Part shown: positions 42,382 through 51,649 of the stretch, piece by piece
Numbering within the stretch: the first letter of the stretch is position 1
Layout of the letters: every line of letters begins with the position of its first letter
Assembly (NCBI RefSeq): GCF_002929375.1
Contig: NZ_PJIP01000006.1
Coordinates: 1-64,000 of the forward strand
DNA: 64,000 nucleotides
Origin: Arthrobacter sp. DWC3
GTDB lineage: Bacteria > Actinomycetota > Actinomycetes > Actinomycetales > Micrococcaceae
Direction: 5' to 3'
Position numbers and translations under genes: made by a program
The notes under the pieces: model-generated
What the model saw: only the letters and a program-made list of their open reading frames with translations
What the model was told of the DNA's origin: nothing
Databases searched by the model: none

Positions 42382-43713
42382 ATGAACGAACCCGGTTGGG
42401 TGCAGCACGTCATCTGGTGGCAGGTGTATCCCCTGGGTTTCACCGGCGCGGAGAAGACCGCCACCCCCGCGCCCGCAACCGCACACCGCCTGCTGGCTCT
42501 GGTGCCGTGGCTGGACTACGCGGTGGGCCTCGGGGCGTCAGGGTTGGCCCTCGGCCCGGTCTTCGCCTCCGAGACGCACGGCTACGACACCACCGACTAC
42601 TTCCGGATCGACCCCCGGCTCGGGACCCTCGAGGACTTCGACACGCTCGTCGCGGAAGCGCACCGGCGCGGACTGCGGGTCCTGCTCGACGGCGTGTTCA
42701 ACCACACGGGGCGCTCCTTCGGCCCGTTCCAGGACGTCATCGCACATGGGCCCGGCGCCGCCACGGAGTCCTGGTTCTCCCTCGACTGGCCCGAGGGCGC
42801 CGGTGCCGGTGCGGAACCGGCGTACCGGGACTTCGAGGGCCATCACCACCTGGTGGCGCTCGACCACGACGAGCCCGCCGTGGCGGACTTCGTGGTCGAC
42901 GTCATGCAGTACTGGCTCGGGCGCGGCGCCGACGGCTGGCGACTCGACGCCGCCTACGCCGTGCCGTCGTCGTTCTGGGCCGCGGTGACCGCACGCGTAC
43001 GCGCCTCCTACCCGGAGGCCTACTTCGTGGGTGAGTACATCCACGGCGACTACGCCGCCGAGGTCCGGGCCGGCGGGCTCGATTCCGCCACCCAGTACGA
43101 GCTGTGGAAGGCCGTGTGGAGCTCGCTCAACGACGCCAACCTCTTCGAGCTCGCCGCAGCACTCCAACGGCACACCACGCTCCTGGGCTCCTTCGCGCCG
43201 CTGACCTTCATCGGGAACCACGACGTCACCCGGATCGCGAGCAGACTCACCGATCCCGCCCTCCTGGCCCACGCCGTCGTCGTCCTGCTCACCGTCGGCG
43301 GCACGCCCTCCATCTACTACGGGGACGAGCAGGGCTACCGCGGCATCAAGGAGGACCGGGCCGGGGGCGACGACGACGTCCGTCCGCTCTTCCCGGCCGG
43401 GCCGGAGGAGCTCTCCGGCGTCGGGCGGCCCGCGTACGAGGTGCACCAGGAACTCATCGGCGTCCGACGGCGCCACCCCTGGCTGCACCGCGCCACCGCC
43501 GAGGTGCTGCACCTCTCCAACGAGGCCCTCGCCTACCGCGTCTCCGACCCCACCGACGGCGGCAGGATGCTCGTCGTCGCACTCAACCTCGCGCACGAAC
43601 CCCGGACCCTCCCCGTCACCGGCGCCGGGTCGGTCCTCGCCGGCCAGGCCACGGTCGACGTCGCCGCGGGCCGGCTGCAGCTGCCCGCGCGGAGCTGGGC
43701 CGTCCTGGGGTGA
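42382..43713 (+). CDS. GH13 alpha-glucosidase/amylase-type glycosidase
   Basis: A 443-residue alpha-amylase-family hydrolase. Barrel motifs: LLDGVFNHTG (region I) near residue 112, DGWRLDAAY near 186 (Asp nucleophile), FVGEYIHG near 214 (Glu acid/base), FIGNHDVTR near 276 (third Asp). No signal peptide, so it acts on cytosolic alpha-glucans or maltodextrins. Shorter than typical amylases, with a minimal C-terminal beta domain. GGAAGGG lies ten bases before ATG 42382. Confidence 0.92.
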   Translation: MNEPGWVQHVIWWQVYPLGFTGAEKTATPAPATAHRLLALVPWLDYAVGLGASGLALGPVFASETHGYDTTDYFRIDPRLGTLEDFDTLVAEAHRRGLRVLLDGVFNHTGRSFGPFQDVIAHGPGAATESWFSLDWPEGAGAGAEPAYRDFEGHHHLVALDHDEPAVADFVVDVMQYWLGRGADGWRLDAAYAVPSSFWAAVTARVRASYPEAYFVGEYIHGDYAAEVRAGGLDSATQYELWKAVWSSLNDANLFELAAALQRHTTLLGSFAPLTFIGNHDVTRIASRLTDPALLAHAVVVLLTVGGTPSIYYGDEQGYRGIKEDRAGGDDDVRPLFPAGPEELSGVGRPAYEVHQELIGVRRRHPWLHRATAEVLHLSNEALAYRVSDPTDGGRMLVVALNLAHEPRTLPVTGAGSVLAGQATVDVAAGRLQLPARSWAVLG

Positions 43714-43748
43714 GCTCCCCACGGACTGCGGGATCCGCCGTGCCGGTC

Positions 43749-43770
43749 CTGCCCGTCGGAGCACGGGCAG
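43749..43770 (+). terminator. Hairpin after GH13 gene
   Basis: CTGCCCGT (43749-43756), CGGAGC, ACGGGCAG (43763-43770). GATAAT just after it may be the -10 of the following gene. Confidence 0.55.
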
Positions 43771-43807
43771 AGGGATAATGGATCCAGGCACAGCGGAGGA
43801 GGACGGC

Positions 43808-44068
43808 ATGCGCACGGAGGACCAGGACACCACGACGGTCGACTTCACGCCCTGGCCGCGGCCCGTGCCGTCGCACGTCCTCGGCGGCGTCAAGAAGCTG
43901 CTGCTCGTCACCGCGATCCTCGTGGGCGTGCACCAGCTGTTCCCGGCGACGAGCCTCGGCTCCTCCCTGAGCAGCACCTTCACCCTCCTCGTGGTGATGT
44001 CGTGGCTCAGTCCCCTCGCCCGGATCCTCGCGGCACGGCCCTGGGTGCGGAAGGCTCCCGAGGAGTAG
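43808..44068 (+). CDS. Small two-helix membrane protein
   Basis: An 86-residue protein with an acidic N-terminus (EDQDTTTVDF) and two hydrophobic helices (LLLVTAILVGVHQLFP and FTLLVVMSWLSPLARILAA). GGAGGAGGACGGC precedes ATG 43808. Family unrecognised. Confidence 0.65.
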   Translation: MRTEDQDTTTVDFTPWPRPVPSHVLGGVKKLLLVTAILVGVHQLFPATSLGSSLSSTFTLLVVMSWLSPLARILAARPWVRKAPEE

Positions 44069-44137
44069 GACCTACGGCACGAGCCCGTCACGCGCCGTTC
44101 GTCCCGAATTCATTAACATGGCGGTACTGTTCGATTC

Positions 44138-44638
44138 ATGACACTTCATACCGCCCTTGCCTCCGGCATGCTCCCGGCGATGACCACCACGACCACCACC
44201 ACGGATCCCGCGGCCGTAGCGGGCGCCATGGTGGGCAGCCTCCTCGTCTTCGTGCTCGGCTTCCTGATCCTCGGATTCGCCCTGATGGGCATGTTCACCA
44301 AGGCCGGGGAGCCGAAGTGGGCGGCCTTCGTGCCGCTCTACAACATGATCGTCCTGCTGCGGATCTCCGGCCTGTCGCCGTGGCTGATCCTCCTCGCGTT
44401 CGTCCCCGTGGCCAACATCGTCCTCTCGGTGCTGCTCTCCATCAACGTCGCGAAGGTCTTCGGCAAGGGCACGGGGACCGCCGTCCTGCTCTTCTTCTTC
44501 GGCATCATCATGTACTTCGTCCTCTCGTACGGGGACGCGCGCTACCTCGGCCGTGACGCCGCCCGCCACCCGCTCGGCCAGGCCCCGCAGCACGCGGGCG
44601 TCGACCCGTCCTTCAAGGCCGGCCAGTACCAGTCCTGA
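44138..44638 (+). CDS. DUF5684-type membrane protein
   Basis: A 166-residue protein with four helices; GEPKWAAFVPLYNMIVLLRI is the signature of small actinobacterial DUF5684 proteins (the segment after the first helix lies near residue 68). Two start options: ATG 44138, which has TACTGT seven bases ahead and no ribosome site, or an internal ATG at the start of the TTTTTTT run (residue 15). The first is preferred as a leaderless start. Confidence 0.78.
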   Translation: MTLHTALASGMLPAMTTTTTTTDPAAVAGAMVGSLLVFVLGFLILGFALMGMFTKAGEPKWAAFVPLYNMIVLLRISGLSPWLILLAFVPVANIVLSVLLSINVAKVFGKGTGTAVLLFFFGIIMYFVLSYGDARYLGRDAARHPLGQAPQHAGVDPSFKAGQYQS

Positions 44639-44655
44639 TCCCTCCGACCGACGAA

Positions 44656-44691
44656 AAGAGCGAGGCCCCTGGGAACAGGGGCCTCGCTCTT
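44656..44691. terminator. Perfect 15-bp hairpin terminator
   Basis: AAGAGCGAGGCCCCT (44656-44670), GGGAAC, AGGGGCCTCGCTCTT (44677-44691), with T-rich TCTTCC flank. It separates the DUF5684 gene from the antisense tRNA and can work for both strands. Confidence 0.88.
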
Positions 44692-44703
44692 CTTCCGGAA
44701 CAG

Positions 44704-44776
44704 TGGAGCTTAGGGGAATCGAACCCCTGACCTTTTCATTGCGAACGAAACGCTCTACCAACTGAGCTAAAGCCCC
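44704..44776 (-). tRNA. tRNA-Ala (anticodon CGC)
   Basis: A 73-base cloverleaf on the minus strand. Acceptor GGGGCTT/AAGCTCC with the alanine identity pair G3-U70, D-stem GCTC/GAGC, anticodon stem TTTCG/TGAAA around TTCGCAA (anticodon CGC), T-arm AGGGG-TTCGATT-CCCCT, discriminator A. CCA is not encoded. Reads GCG codons, frequent in this GC-rich genome. Confidence 0.95.
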
Positions 44777-44888
44777 CCACACCACTTCCGAACACCAACA
44801 CTGTACCTGCGGGAGCCCTGTTGGCCCAAAGCGGTTCGGCAGGGGTACCCGGCACGGGAGTGTCAGGAGCCGGGCGTAGTCTTCTCCC

Positions 44889-46439
44889 ATGTCCACCAAC
44901 CCCTCCCAGGCAGCCGCTGCCCTGCCCCAGAACGACGACGTGAGGCCCTGGCCCGCGCTGTGGTCGCTCGTCATCGGCTTCTTCATGATCCTCGTCGACT
45001 CGACCATCGTCTCGGTCGCCACCCCCGCCATCATGGAGGGCCTCGGAGCAGGCATCGACAGCGTCATCTGGGTGACCAGCGCGTACCTGCTGGCCTACGC
45101 GGTGCCGCTGCTCGTGGCGGGACGGCTGGGCGACCGGTTCGGGCCGAAGCGCGTGTACCTGGTGGGGCTCGTGGTCTTCACCCTCTCGAGCGCCTGGTGC
45201 GGCCTGTCCGGCACCGTGGAGGCGCTCATCGTCGCCCGCGTGCTGCAGGGCCTCGGCGCCGCGCTCATGACCCCGCAGACCATGTCCGTCATCACCCGCA
45301 TCTTCCCGCCCGAGCGCCGCGGCGCCGCGATGGGCCTGTGGGGTTCCGTCGCGGGCATCGCCACCCTCGTGGGACCGGTCCTCGGCGGCGTGCTCGTCGA
45401 CACCGCCGGGTGGGAGTGGATCTTCTTCATCAACGTGCCGGTCGGCGTCGTGGGGTTCATCCTCGCCGCCCGCCTCGTCCCCACCCTGCCGACGACGTCG
45501 CACCGCTTCGACATGCTCGGCGTGTTCCTCAGCGCGGCCGGGCTGTTCTGCCTCGTGTTCGGCATCCAGGAGGGCGAGAGCTACGACTGGGGCACCATCG
45601 CCGGGCCCCTGTCCGTGTGGTCGCTGATCATCACGGGCGTCGTGCTGCTCGTGGCGTTCGTCGTGTGGCAGAAGGTCAACCGCGGCGAGCCGCTCGTGCC
45701 GCTGAAACTCTTCCGGGACCGCAACTTCTCGCTCGCCAACACCTCGATCACCGCCATGGGCTTCGCGATCACCACCATGACGCTGCCCCTGATGCTCTAC
45801 GCGCAGACGGTCCGCGGGCTCTCGCCGACCCAGGCCGCGCTCCTGCTGACCCCCATGGCCGTCATCTCGGGCGTCCTCGCCCCGTTCGTCGGCAAGTACG
45901 TGCAGCGCAGCAACCCGAAGTACATCGCGATCGCCGGCTTCGCAGGCCTGTCGGTGTCGCTGTTCTGGATGGGCTCCATCCTCACCCCGGACGTCCCGAT
46001 CTGGCAGCTCCTGCTGCCGGTCTCGCTGCTCGGCCTCTCCAGCGCCGGGATCTGGGCCCCGGTGTCCCTGACGGCCACCCGCAACCTCGCGCCGTCGCTC
46101 GCCGGAGCAGGCTCCGGCGTCTACAACACCACACGCCAGATGGGGGCCGTCCTCGGCAGCGCCGCCATCGGCGCCATGATGCAGTCACGCCTGACGGCCA
46201 ACCTCGGTGGCGGCGGCATGGGCGCCACCCCGTCGGCGGCCCTGCCGGACGAGGCGAAGGCGGGGTACGCCCTGTCGATGGGCCAGTCGCTCTACCTGCC
46301 CGCGATCGTCATCATCATCGGTTTCGCCGCCGCACTCTTCTTCGCGCGGCCCCAGCAGAACAGGGTGTGGGACCGCGACGCGGGCGCCGTGGGCACGGCG
46401 CCGTCGGACCGCCGGGAAGCGACACCCGCCGACACGTAG
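44889..46439 (+). CDS. DHA2-family (EmrB/QacA) MFS multidrug transporter
   Basis: A 516-residue, 14-helix efflux protein. LVDSTIVSVATPAIMEGLGA is the DHA2 helix-1 motif D, RLGDRFGPKRVYLVG is motif A, and GPVLGGVLVDTAGWEWIFFI near 165 is motif C. Pumps drugs or dyes with proton exchange. TAGTCT lies six bases before the ATG and no Shine-Dalgarno is present, so it is a leaderless candidate. Confidence 0.93.
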   Translation: MSTNPSQAAAALPQNDDVRPWPALWSLVIGFFMILVDSTIVSVATPAIMEGLGAGIDSVIWVTSAYLLAYAVPLLVAGRLGDRFGPKRVYLVGLVVFTLSSAWCGLSGTVEALIVARVLQGLGAALMTPQTMSVITRIFPPERRGAAMGLWGSVAGIATLVGPVLGGVLVDTAGWEWIFFINVPVGVVGFILAARLVPTLPTTSHRFDMLGVFLSAAGLFCLVFGIQEGESYDWGTIAGPLSVWSLIITGVVLLVAFVVWQKVNRGEPLVPLKLFRDRNFSLANTSITAMGFAITTMTLPLMLYAQTVRGLSPTQAALLLTPMAVISGVLAPFVGKYVQRSNPKYIAIAGFAGLSVSLFWMGSILTPDVPIWQLLLPVSLLGLSSAGIWAPVSLTATRNLAPSLAGAGSGVYNTTRQMGAVLGSAAIGAMMQSRLTANLGGGGMGATPSAALPDEAKAGYALSMGQSLYLPAIVIIIGFAAALFFARPQQNRVWDRDAGAVGTAPSDRREATPADT

Positions 46440-46475
46440 GCCGTTGCCTCGGTGAACCGCCGGTAGTCTCGTGCC

Positions 46476-47948
46476 ATGGCTGATGAGACGAAGGACACAC
46501 CCGAGGACGCCGCGAGGAACACAGGGAAGGACGTCTCGGACGACTTCGCCGTCCGGCAGCACACCTCCCCGTCCGGCCTGAGGTACACCACCACCACCGG
46601 TCGCCTGGTCCTCCGGCGCGAGGAGACGAAGGACGGCAGGTCCGACGGCTTCAAGCCGAAGGCCGAGATCTTCATCGTCGCCTACACGAAGCAGGACGCC
46701 GAGCCCGGCCGTCCCGTGACCTTCGCCTTCAACGGCGGGCCGGGCTCGGCCTCGGTGTGGCTGCACTTGGGGCTCCTCGGCCCCCGCCTCGTCGATTCCG
46801 GCGATGTCGGGGCCATGACCGCGGCACCGTTCGGGCTCGTCGACAACCCCGAGTCGCTGCTGGAGTCCAGCGACCTGGTGATGATCGATCCCGTGAACAC
46901 CGGATACTCCCGCGTGGTCGAGGGCGAGAAGGCCGACGAGTTCCACGCCTTCATACAGGACAGGGACCTCGTGGCGGAGGTCATCCGCCTCTGGACCACC
47001 CGCAACAACCGCTGGCTCTCCCCCAAGTACATCGTCGGGGAGTCCTACGGCACGCTGCGCGCCGTCGCGGTAGCGGGGCGCCTCTTCGACGCCTACGGCA
47101 TGGCCGTGAACGGGCTGGGGCTCATCTCCACGGTGCTCAACATGTCCACCCTGCGTTTCTTCCCCGGTAGTGACCTCCCCTACGCGCTGCATCTGCCCAC
47201 CTACGCGGCGATCGCGCACTACCACGGCCGCCATGGCGACCGGGAGCTGGCCGAGGTGGTCCGCGAGGCGGAGGAGTTCGCGGCACGGGACTTCGGCTAC
47301 GCCCTCACGCAGGGCAACCGGCTGACCCCCGAGGAACGTGAGGACGTGGTCGCGAGACTGCACGCCATCACCACGCTGGACGAGGGCTTCATCCGCCGCA
47401 CCGATCTCCGCTGGGCGTACCACGAGTTCGCCGCGGAGCTCCTACGCTCGGAGGGGCTCGCCGTCGGGCGCATCGACGGGCGGTTCGCCGCGCGTCCGGA
47501 GCACCTGCAGGCCTCGGACTCCACCGACGATCCGAGCATCAGGGCCATCACGGGGCCGTACTCCGCGGCCATGAACCACTACGTCCGCGCCGAGCTCGGC
47601 TACGAGAACGACCTCCCCTACGAGATCCTCACCGCCCGGGTGCAGCCCTGGAGCTACCGCACCTTCGAGGGTGCACCGGTCGACGTCTCGGGAGTGCTCG
47701 AGCGGCTCCTCGTCCACAACCCGGCCCTGCGCGTGCACGTCGACTACGGCTACCACGACGGCGCCACACCGCACTTCGCGGCCGAGTACGTCTGGGCGCA
47801 CATGGACCTCGACGACGCCGCCCGCGCCCGCTTCACGCACCACTACCATGAGGCCGGCCACATGATGTATCTCAACCCGCTAGCACGGCGGACGCAGCTG
47901 CGGGCACTGAGGGCCTTTGTCCGCGAGGGCCGGGCGGGTCAGGAATAG
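46476..47948 (+). CDS. Serine carboxypeptidase-like peptidase (S10 family)
   Basis: A 490-residue alpha/beta-hydrolase-fold peptidase. FNGGPGSASVW near residue 86 (oxyanion), VGESYGTLRA near 188 (nucleophile Ser), DYGYHDGATP near 423 (Asp) and YHEAGHMMY near 457 (His) complete the S10 triad. No signal peptide, unlike eukaryotic carboxypeptidases; the cytosolic bacterial branch is poorly characterised. TAGTCT lies six bases before the ATG with no ribosome site: leaderless candidate. Confidence 0.9.
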   Translation: MADETKDTPEDAARNTGKDVSDDFAVRQHTSPSGLRYTTTTGRLVLRREETKDGRSDGFKPKAEIFIVAYTKQDAEPGRPVTFAFNGGPGSASVWLHLGLLGPRLVDSGDVGAMTAAPFGLVDNPESLLESSDLVMIDPVNTGYSRVVEGEKADEFHAFIQDRDLVAEVIRLWTTRNNRWLSPKYIVGESYGTLRAVAVAGRLFDAYGMAVNGLGLISTVLNMSTLRFFPGSDLPYALHLPTYAAIAHYHGRHGDRELAEVVREAEEFAARDFGYALTQGNRLTPEEREDVVARLHAITTLDEGFIRRTDLRWAYHEFAAELLRSEGLAVGRIDGRFAARPEHLQASDSTDDPSIRAITGPYSAAMNHYVRAELGYENDLPYEILTARVQPWSYRTFEGAPVDVSGVLERLLVHNPALRVHVDYGYHDGATPHFAAEYVWAHMDLDDAARARFTHHYHEAGHMMYLNPLARRTQLRALRAFVREGRAGQE

Positions 47949-47969
47949 TAAGTAGGATGATGAATATGC

Positions 47970-47989
47970 CCGGCGGCGCCCGCCGCCGG
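47970..47989 (+). terminator. GC-rich hairpin after the S10 gene
   Basis: CCGGCGGCG (47970-47978) and CGCCGCCGG (47981-47989) are nearly self-complementary with a minimal loop. It sits 21 bases after the stop and 24 before the next small gene. Confidence 0.4.
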
Positions 47990-48012
47990 CCCCTCGACCG
48001 TAAGGACGCATC

Positions 48013-48135
48013 ATGCTGAAGAAGATCCTCTGGGCGCTGGTCCCCGTCATCGCCTCGAAACTGATGAACAGGAACCGTTCCGGGCAGCCGCCCCGCGCCA
48101 ACAAGACCCGCTACAACAGCAAGTACGGCAGGTAG
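48013..48135 (+). CDS. Small basic protein (40 aa)
   Basis: Begins MLKKILWALVPVIASKLMNR and ends NKTRYNSKYGR: a short hydrophobic helix followed by a strongly basic tail. AAGGACGCATC precedes the ATG at good spacing. Family unrecognised. Lies between the peptidase and GH15 genes. Confidence 0.65.
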   Translation: MLKKILWALVPVIASKLMNRNRSGQPPRANKTRYNSKYGR

Positions 48136-48163
48136 CAGTTCCCGGCGCCGGGGACAGGGTCCG

Positions 48164-49939
48164 ATGACCACCGAGTTCAGGGACGGGGACGGCTTCGCCG
48201 ACATCCGTTCCTATGCGGCGATCGGCGACGGCCGGACCGTGGCCCTGGTGGCGCTCGACGGGTCGATCGACTGGTACCCGACTCCGGACCTGGACTCCAC
48301 GCCGGCTTTCGCGCGGCTGCTGGACGCGGACGAGGGCTTCATGGCCCTGGCGCCCGTGGCCGGGTTCTCCGTGGAGCGGCGCTACGTGGACGGCACGAAC
48401 GTCCTCGAGACCACCTACACCACGGCCACGGGCACCGTCCGTGTCACCGACTCCCTGAACACCGGCGTGGCCGGGCGCCTGCCGTGGGGCGAACTCGCGC
48501 GGCGCGTGGACGGCCTCTCGGGCTCGGTGGACATGGCGTGGTCCATCACGCCCGGCACGTGCTTCGGCACCGCCTCCCCCTGGCTCGACAACGGCCCGGA
48601 GGACCCGGTGCTGCGCATCGACTCCGTGGGCCTCGGCATCCGGGGCATCGATCACGGGCTGAAGACCCCGCAGGGCCGCGCCGTGGAGGGCGCTTTCACA
48701 ACCTCCGAGGGGAGCCGCCACCTCGTGGCGGTCGTCTCCACGCACGGCGAGCCGCTGCCGCTGGAGGATCCGCAGAAGATCGACGACGGTGTGGACCGCA
48801 CCATCCTGAACTGGCAGACCTGGTCCGACAACTTCGCGTACGACGGCGACTACCGGCATGCGGTGCTCCGCAGCGCCCTCACCCTGAAGCTCCTCCTCCA
48901 CAGCCCGTCCGGGTCCATCGCGGCCGCCGCCACCACCTCCCTCCCGGAGAGCGCAGCGGGCGGCAAGAACTGGGACTACCGCTACGCCTGGGTCCGGGAC
49001 ACCGCCTACACCCTGCACTCGCTGACCCGCGCGGGTCTCCGGGAGGAGGTCCACGGCGCCGTGTCGTGGATGCTCAAGAACCTCCGGACGCAGGGCTCCG
49101 ACCTGCAGGTGTTCACGCGCCTGAACGGCGCCGTCCCGGAGGGCACCCAGCGCCCCGACCTGACCGGGTGGCGGAACCTCGGCCCCGTGGTGGACGGCAA
49201 CCCGGCGGCGGGGCAGCTGCAGCTGGGCGTCTTCGGGGACGTGTTCGACATCGTCTGGCAGTACGTGCAGGCCGGTCACGTACTGGACCCCGCGACCATG
49301 CGGCAGCTCGCCGACCTCGCGGACCTGACGTGCGACATCTGGCAGCGCCGCGACGCCGGCATGTGGGAGCTGCCGGAGGAACGCCACTACATCACGTCGA
49401 AACTGGGCTGCTGGAACGCCCTCCGGTGCGCCCTTCTGCTCGCCGAGCGTGGCCAGTTGCAGGGGCCCGTGGAGCGCTGGGCCGCCGAACGCGACCGCAT
49501 CCGCGACTGGGTGCACGAGCACGGCTGGTCGGAGGAGCGCCAGAGCTACGTCTGGTACCCGGGGTCCACGGAACTGGACGCCTCGATCCTCCTCCACGCG
49601 GTGAGCGGCTTCGACACGGGGCCGCGCATGTCCTCCACCATCGACGCCCTGCGTGAGGAACTCGGCGCGGGCCCCCTGCTCTACCGGTACAGCGGCATGC
49701 AGGAGGAGGAAGCCACGTTCGTGGCCTGCGCTTACTGGATGGTGGCGGCGCTCGTGTCCGTGGGCCGCCGCGACGAGGCCGTGGACCTGATGGAGGAGTT
49801 GCTGCCCCTCGCGAACGACGTCGGCATCATGGCCGAGATGATCGAACCCTCGGACAACTCGTTCATGGGCAACATCCCGCAGGGACTGAGCCACCTCGCG
49901 CTGATCGTCGCGGCCCTGTCCATCGCGGGCAAGTCGTAG
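48164..49939 (+). CDS. Glycoside hydrolase family 15 (glucoamylase/trehalase-like)
   Basis: A 591-residue cytosolic GH15 protein: N-terminal beta-sandwich (about 1-230, DGSIDWYPTPDLDSTPAFAR signature), linker helix, then the (alpha/alpha)6 barrel. Catalytic region DAGMWELPEERHYITSKLGC near residue 397 (Glu acid) and GMQEEEATFVACAYWM near 512 (Glu base). In actinobacteria many members are trehalases; substrate is not decidable here. Start ATG 48164 is 28 bases after the small basic protein gene. Confidence 0.92.
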   Translation: MTTEFRDGDGFADIRSYAAIGDGRTVALVALDGSIDWYPTPDLDSTPAFARLLDADEGFMALAPVAGFSVERRYVDGTNVLETTYTTATGTVRVTDSLNTGVAGRLPWGELARRVDGLSGSVDMAWSITPGTCFGTASPWLDNGPEDPVLRIDSVGLGIRGIDHGLKTPQGRAVEGAFTTSEGSRHLVAVVSTHGEPLPLEDPQKIDDGVDRTILNWQTWSDNFAYDGDYRHAVLRSALTLKLLLHSPSGSIAAAATTSLPESAAGGKNWDYRYAWVRDTAYTLHSLTRAGLREEVHGAVSWMLKNLRTQGSDLQVFTRLNGAVPEGTQRPDLTGWRNLGPVVDGNPAAGQLQLGVFGDVFDIVWQYVQAGHVLDPATMRQLADLADLTCDIWQRRDAGMWELPEERHYITSKLGCWNALRCALLLAERGQLQGPVERWAAERDRIRDWVHEHGWSEERQSYVWYPGSTELDASILLHAVSGFDTGPRMSSTIDALREELGAGPLLYRYSGMQEEEATFVACAYWMVAALVSVGRRDEAVDLMEELLPLANDVGIMAEMIEPSDNSFMGNIPQGLSHLALIVAALSIAGKS

Positions 49940-49954
49940 GCCTCGGGCGAGGCC

Positions 49955-50455
49955 TCAGGCGGTTGCGAAGTAGACCCAGACGCCGATGACCCAGACGGTC
50001 CCCGCGAGGCAGGCCAGCGCCAGCTCCGCGAGGATCCCGAGGCCCGTCGCCTTCAGGGCGTGCAGGCTCGAGGTCAGCGCCGCGCGCGGTTCGCGCTGGC
50101 GCACGTACTCGCTCGCGAAGAGGCCCACCGCGAAGCCGACGAACAGCCCGACGACCGGGATCACGAACATCCCGGCGATCCCGGCGAGCACGCCGATGGT
50201 CACGGATCGGCCCGGGATGCTGCGCTGCTTGAGCGTGCGGCCCGTGAGGACCAGCCCGGAGGCGAGGCCGGCACTGGCGAGGGTGGTGCCGATCGCGAAG
50301 ACAACCCACCCCTCGGTGCTGGTCACGGTGAGCGCCCAGACGAGCAGCGAGACGATGATCAGGACGCTCCCCGGCAGCACCGGGACCACCACTCCTGCGA
50401 TACCGACGGCGATGAGCGCGCCGCACACCACCGTCATGAACACCTGTAGATCCAT
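49955..50455 (-). CDS. DUF456-domain membrane protein
   Basis: A 166-residue protein with about four helices; GIAGVVVPVLPGSVLIIVSL near residue 18 and FVIPVVGLFVGFAVGLFASE near 97 are the DUF456 duplication. Role unknown. ATG 50455 lacks a strong ribosome site. Convergent with the GH15 gene and divergent from the next. Confidence 0.82.
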   Translation of the reverse strand: MDLQVFMTVVCGALIAVGIAGVVVPVLPGSVLIIVSLLVWALTVTSTEGWVVFAIGTTLASAGLASGLVLTGRTLKQRSIPGRSVTIGVLAGIAGMFVIPVVGLFVGFAVGLFASEYVRQREPRAALTSSLHALKATGLGILAELALACLAGTVWVIGVWVYFATA

Positions 50456-50538
50456 GGCCCCAGTCTCGCACTCCGCCACGCGACGCGTGTCCCTACGCGC
50501 GCCCGGCGCGGCGCCGCGTGGAATACTGGAGGCAATAG

Positions 50539-50550
50539 TAAGCCACCTTA
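50539..50550. promoter_or_regulatory. TAAG-N4-CTTA palindrome (copy 1 of 3)
   Basis: TAAG-CCAC-CTTA at 50539-50550 in the divergent intergenic region, 34 bases before the ATG of the 50585 gene. Sister sites at 22339-22350 and 52658-52669. Confidence 0.4.
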
Positions 50551-50584
50551 GCGAGCCTGCGGGCCCGGAACACCAGGAGGACCG

Positions 50585-51580
50585 ATGAGCACCTCGGCAA
50601 CAGGGAACACCGACGGCGACGGCAGGCGACCCGGCGACGGCGCCGATCCGACCGAACCGATGGACACCGGCCGCTCGGGCGCCGGAGCGAGCAGCGTCGG
50701 ACGCGCCGACACCGGCGGTGAGTACGTGCCGGGCGGCTATTCGGCCGACGACGACACCAGCGGCGACTACGTGCCCGGCATGTACTCGGACACGTCGGAC
50801 ACGTCGGACACCCCCACCCGCCAGCAGCCGCAGCCCTCCATCTCCGCGTCCAGGGACGCCGCGCCCACGCGCGACCCGGAGCCCAGGACCCAGGCGCACA
50901 CGCAGGTGGTCCCCGTGACCGCGAGCAAGGCGAACACCGAGTCCCGCGACGAGGACCGGAGCCGGCGCGACGTGCCGCGCGCGGCCGCCGCGGGTACGGG
51001 CGTCCCGAGCCTCGAGGACCGCAAACTCCTCCACCAGCGCGAGAAGGAACACTTCGGGGGCATGAAGTTCGGGTCGGCGTTCTTCGGCTGGCTCACCGCC
51101 ACCGGGATGTTCGTGCTCCTCTCGGCGCTCGTCGGCGCGCTGGCCGCACTCTTCGGTGCCGGCTCCAACCTGTCGGCGACGGACCTGGCGAGCGGCTCGG
51201 GAGAGGCCCAGACCACCGGCATCACGGCCGCCGTGGTGCTCGGCGTGATCCTGCTGGTCTCCTACTTCGCCGGCGGGTACGTGGCCGGCCGCATGGCGCG
51301 CTTCAGCGGCGTCAAGCAGGGCGTGGCGGTCTGGCTCTGGGCCATCATCGTCGCCGTCGTCCTCACCATCATCGGCGTCATCATCGGCAACCAGGCCAAT
51401 GTCACCGAGCGCTTCCAGGGGCTCGGCGTGCCGTCCGCCCAGGACCTCACGGGACCGGGCCTCATCGGCCTCCTCGTGGTGGCCGCCGTGGCACTCCTCG
51501 GCGCCATCCTCGGCGGACTCGCCGGCATGCGGTACCACCGGAAGATCGACCGCACGGACTTCGACGCCCTCGAGGCCTAG
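50585..51580 (+). CDS. Hypothetical membrane protein with acidic disordered N-terminus
   Basis: A 331-residue protein. Residues 1-150 are Gly/Asp/Thr/Ser/Pro-rich with a repeated GEYVPGGYS/GDYVPGMYS unit and probably disordered. From about 160 four to five helices follow (SAFFGWLTATGMFVLLSALV, VVLGVILLVSYFAGGYVAGR, VWLWAIIVAVVLTIIGVIIG, LLVVAAVALLGAILGGLAGM). The helical half resembles YrzE/TIGR04086-like proteins. CCAGGAGGACCG precedes the ATG. Confidence 0.72.
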   Translation: MSTSATGNTDGDGRRPGDGADPTEPMDTGRSGAGASSVGRADTGGEYVPGGYSADDDTSGDYVPGMYSDTSDTSDTPTRQQPQPSISASRDAAPTRDPEPRTQAHTQVVPVTASKANTESRDEDRSRRDVPRAAAAGTGVPSLEDRKLLHQREKEHFGGMKFGSAFFGWLTATGMFVLLSALVGALAALFGAGSNLSATDLASGSGEAQTTGITAAVVLGVILLVSYFAGGYVAGRMARFSGVKQGVAVWLWAIIVAVVLTIIGVIIGNQANVTERFQGLGVPSAQDLTGPGLIGLLVVAAVALLGAILGGLAGMRYHRKIDRTDFDALEA

Positions 51581-51599
51581 CACCCGACCCGCAGCACAT

Positions 51600-51633
51600 G
51601 ACAGCCCCGGACTCGCAGGAGTCCGGGGCTGTC
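51600..51633. terminator. Bidirectional hairpin terminator
   Basis: GACAGCCCCGGACTC (51600-51614), GCAG, GAGTCCGGGGCTGTC (51619-51633): perfect 15-bp stem, 4-base loop, between convergent stops at 51580 and 51650. Confidence 0.9.
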
Positions 51634-51649
51634 GTGGTGTCGGGCGGGA

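Noticed and set aside
44178-44200. Tract of ACC repeats near the DUF5684 gene start
   Set aside because: It is a short in-frame threonine run within the coding region; not a structural DNA repeat of note.
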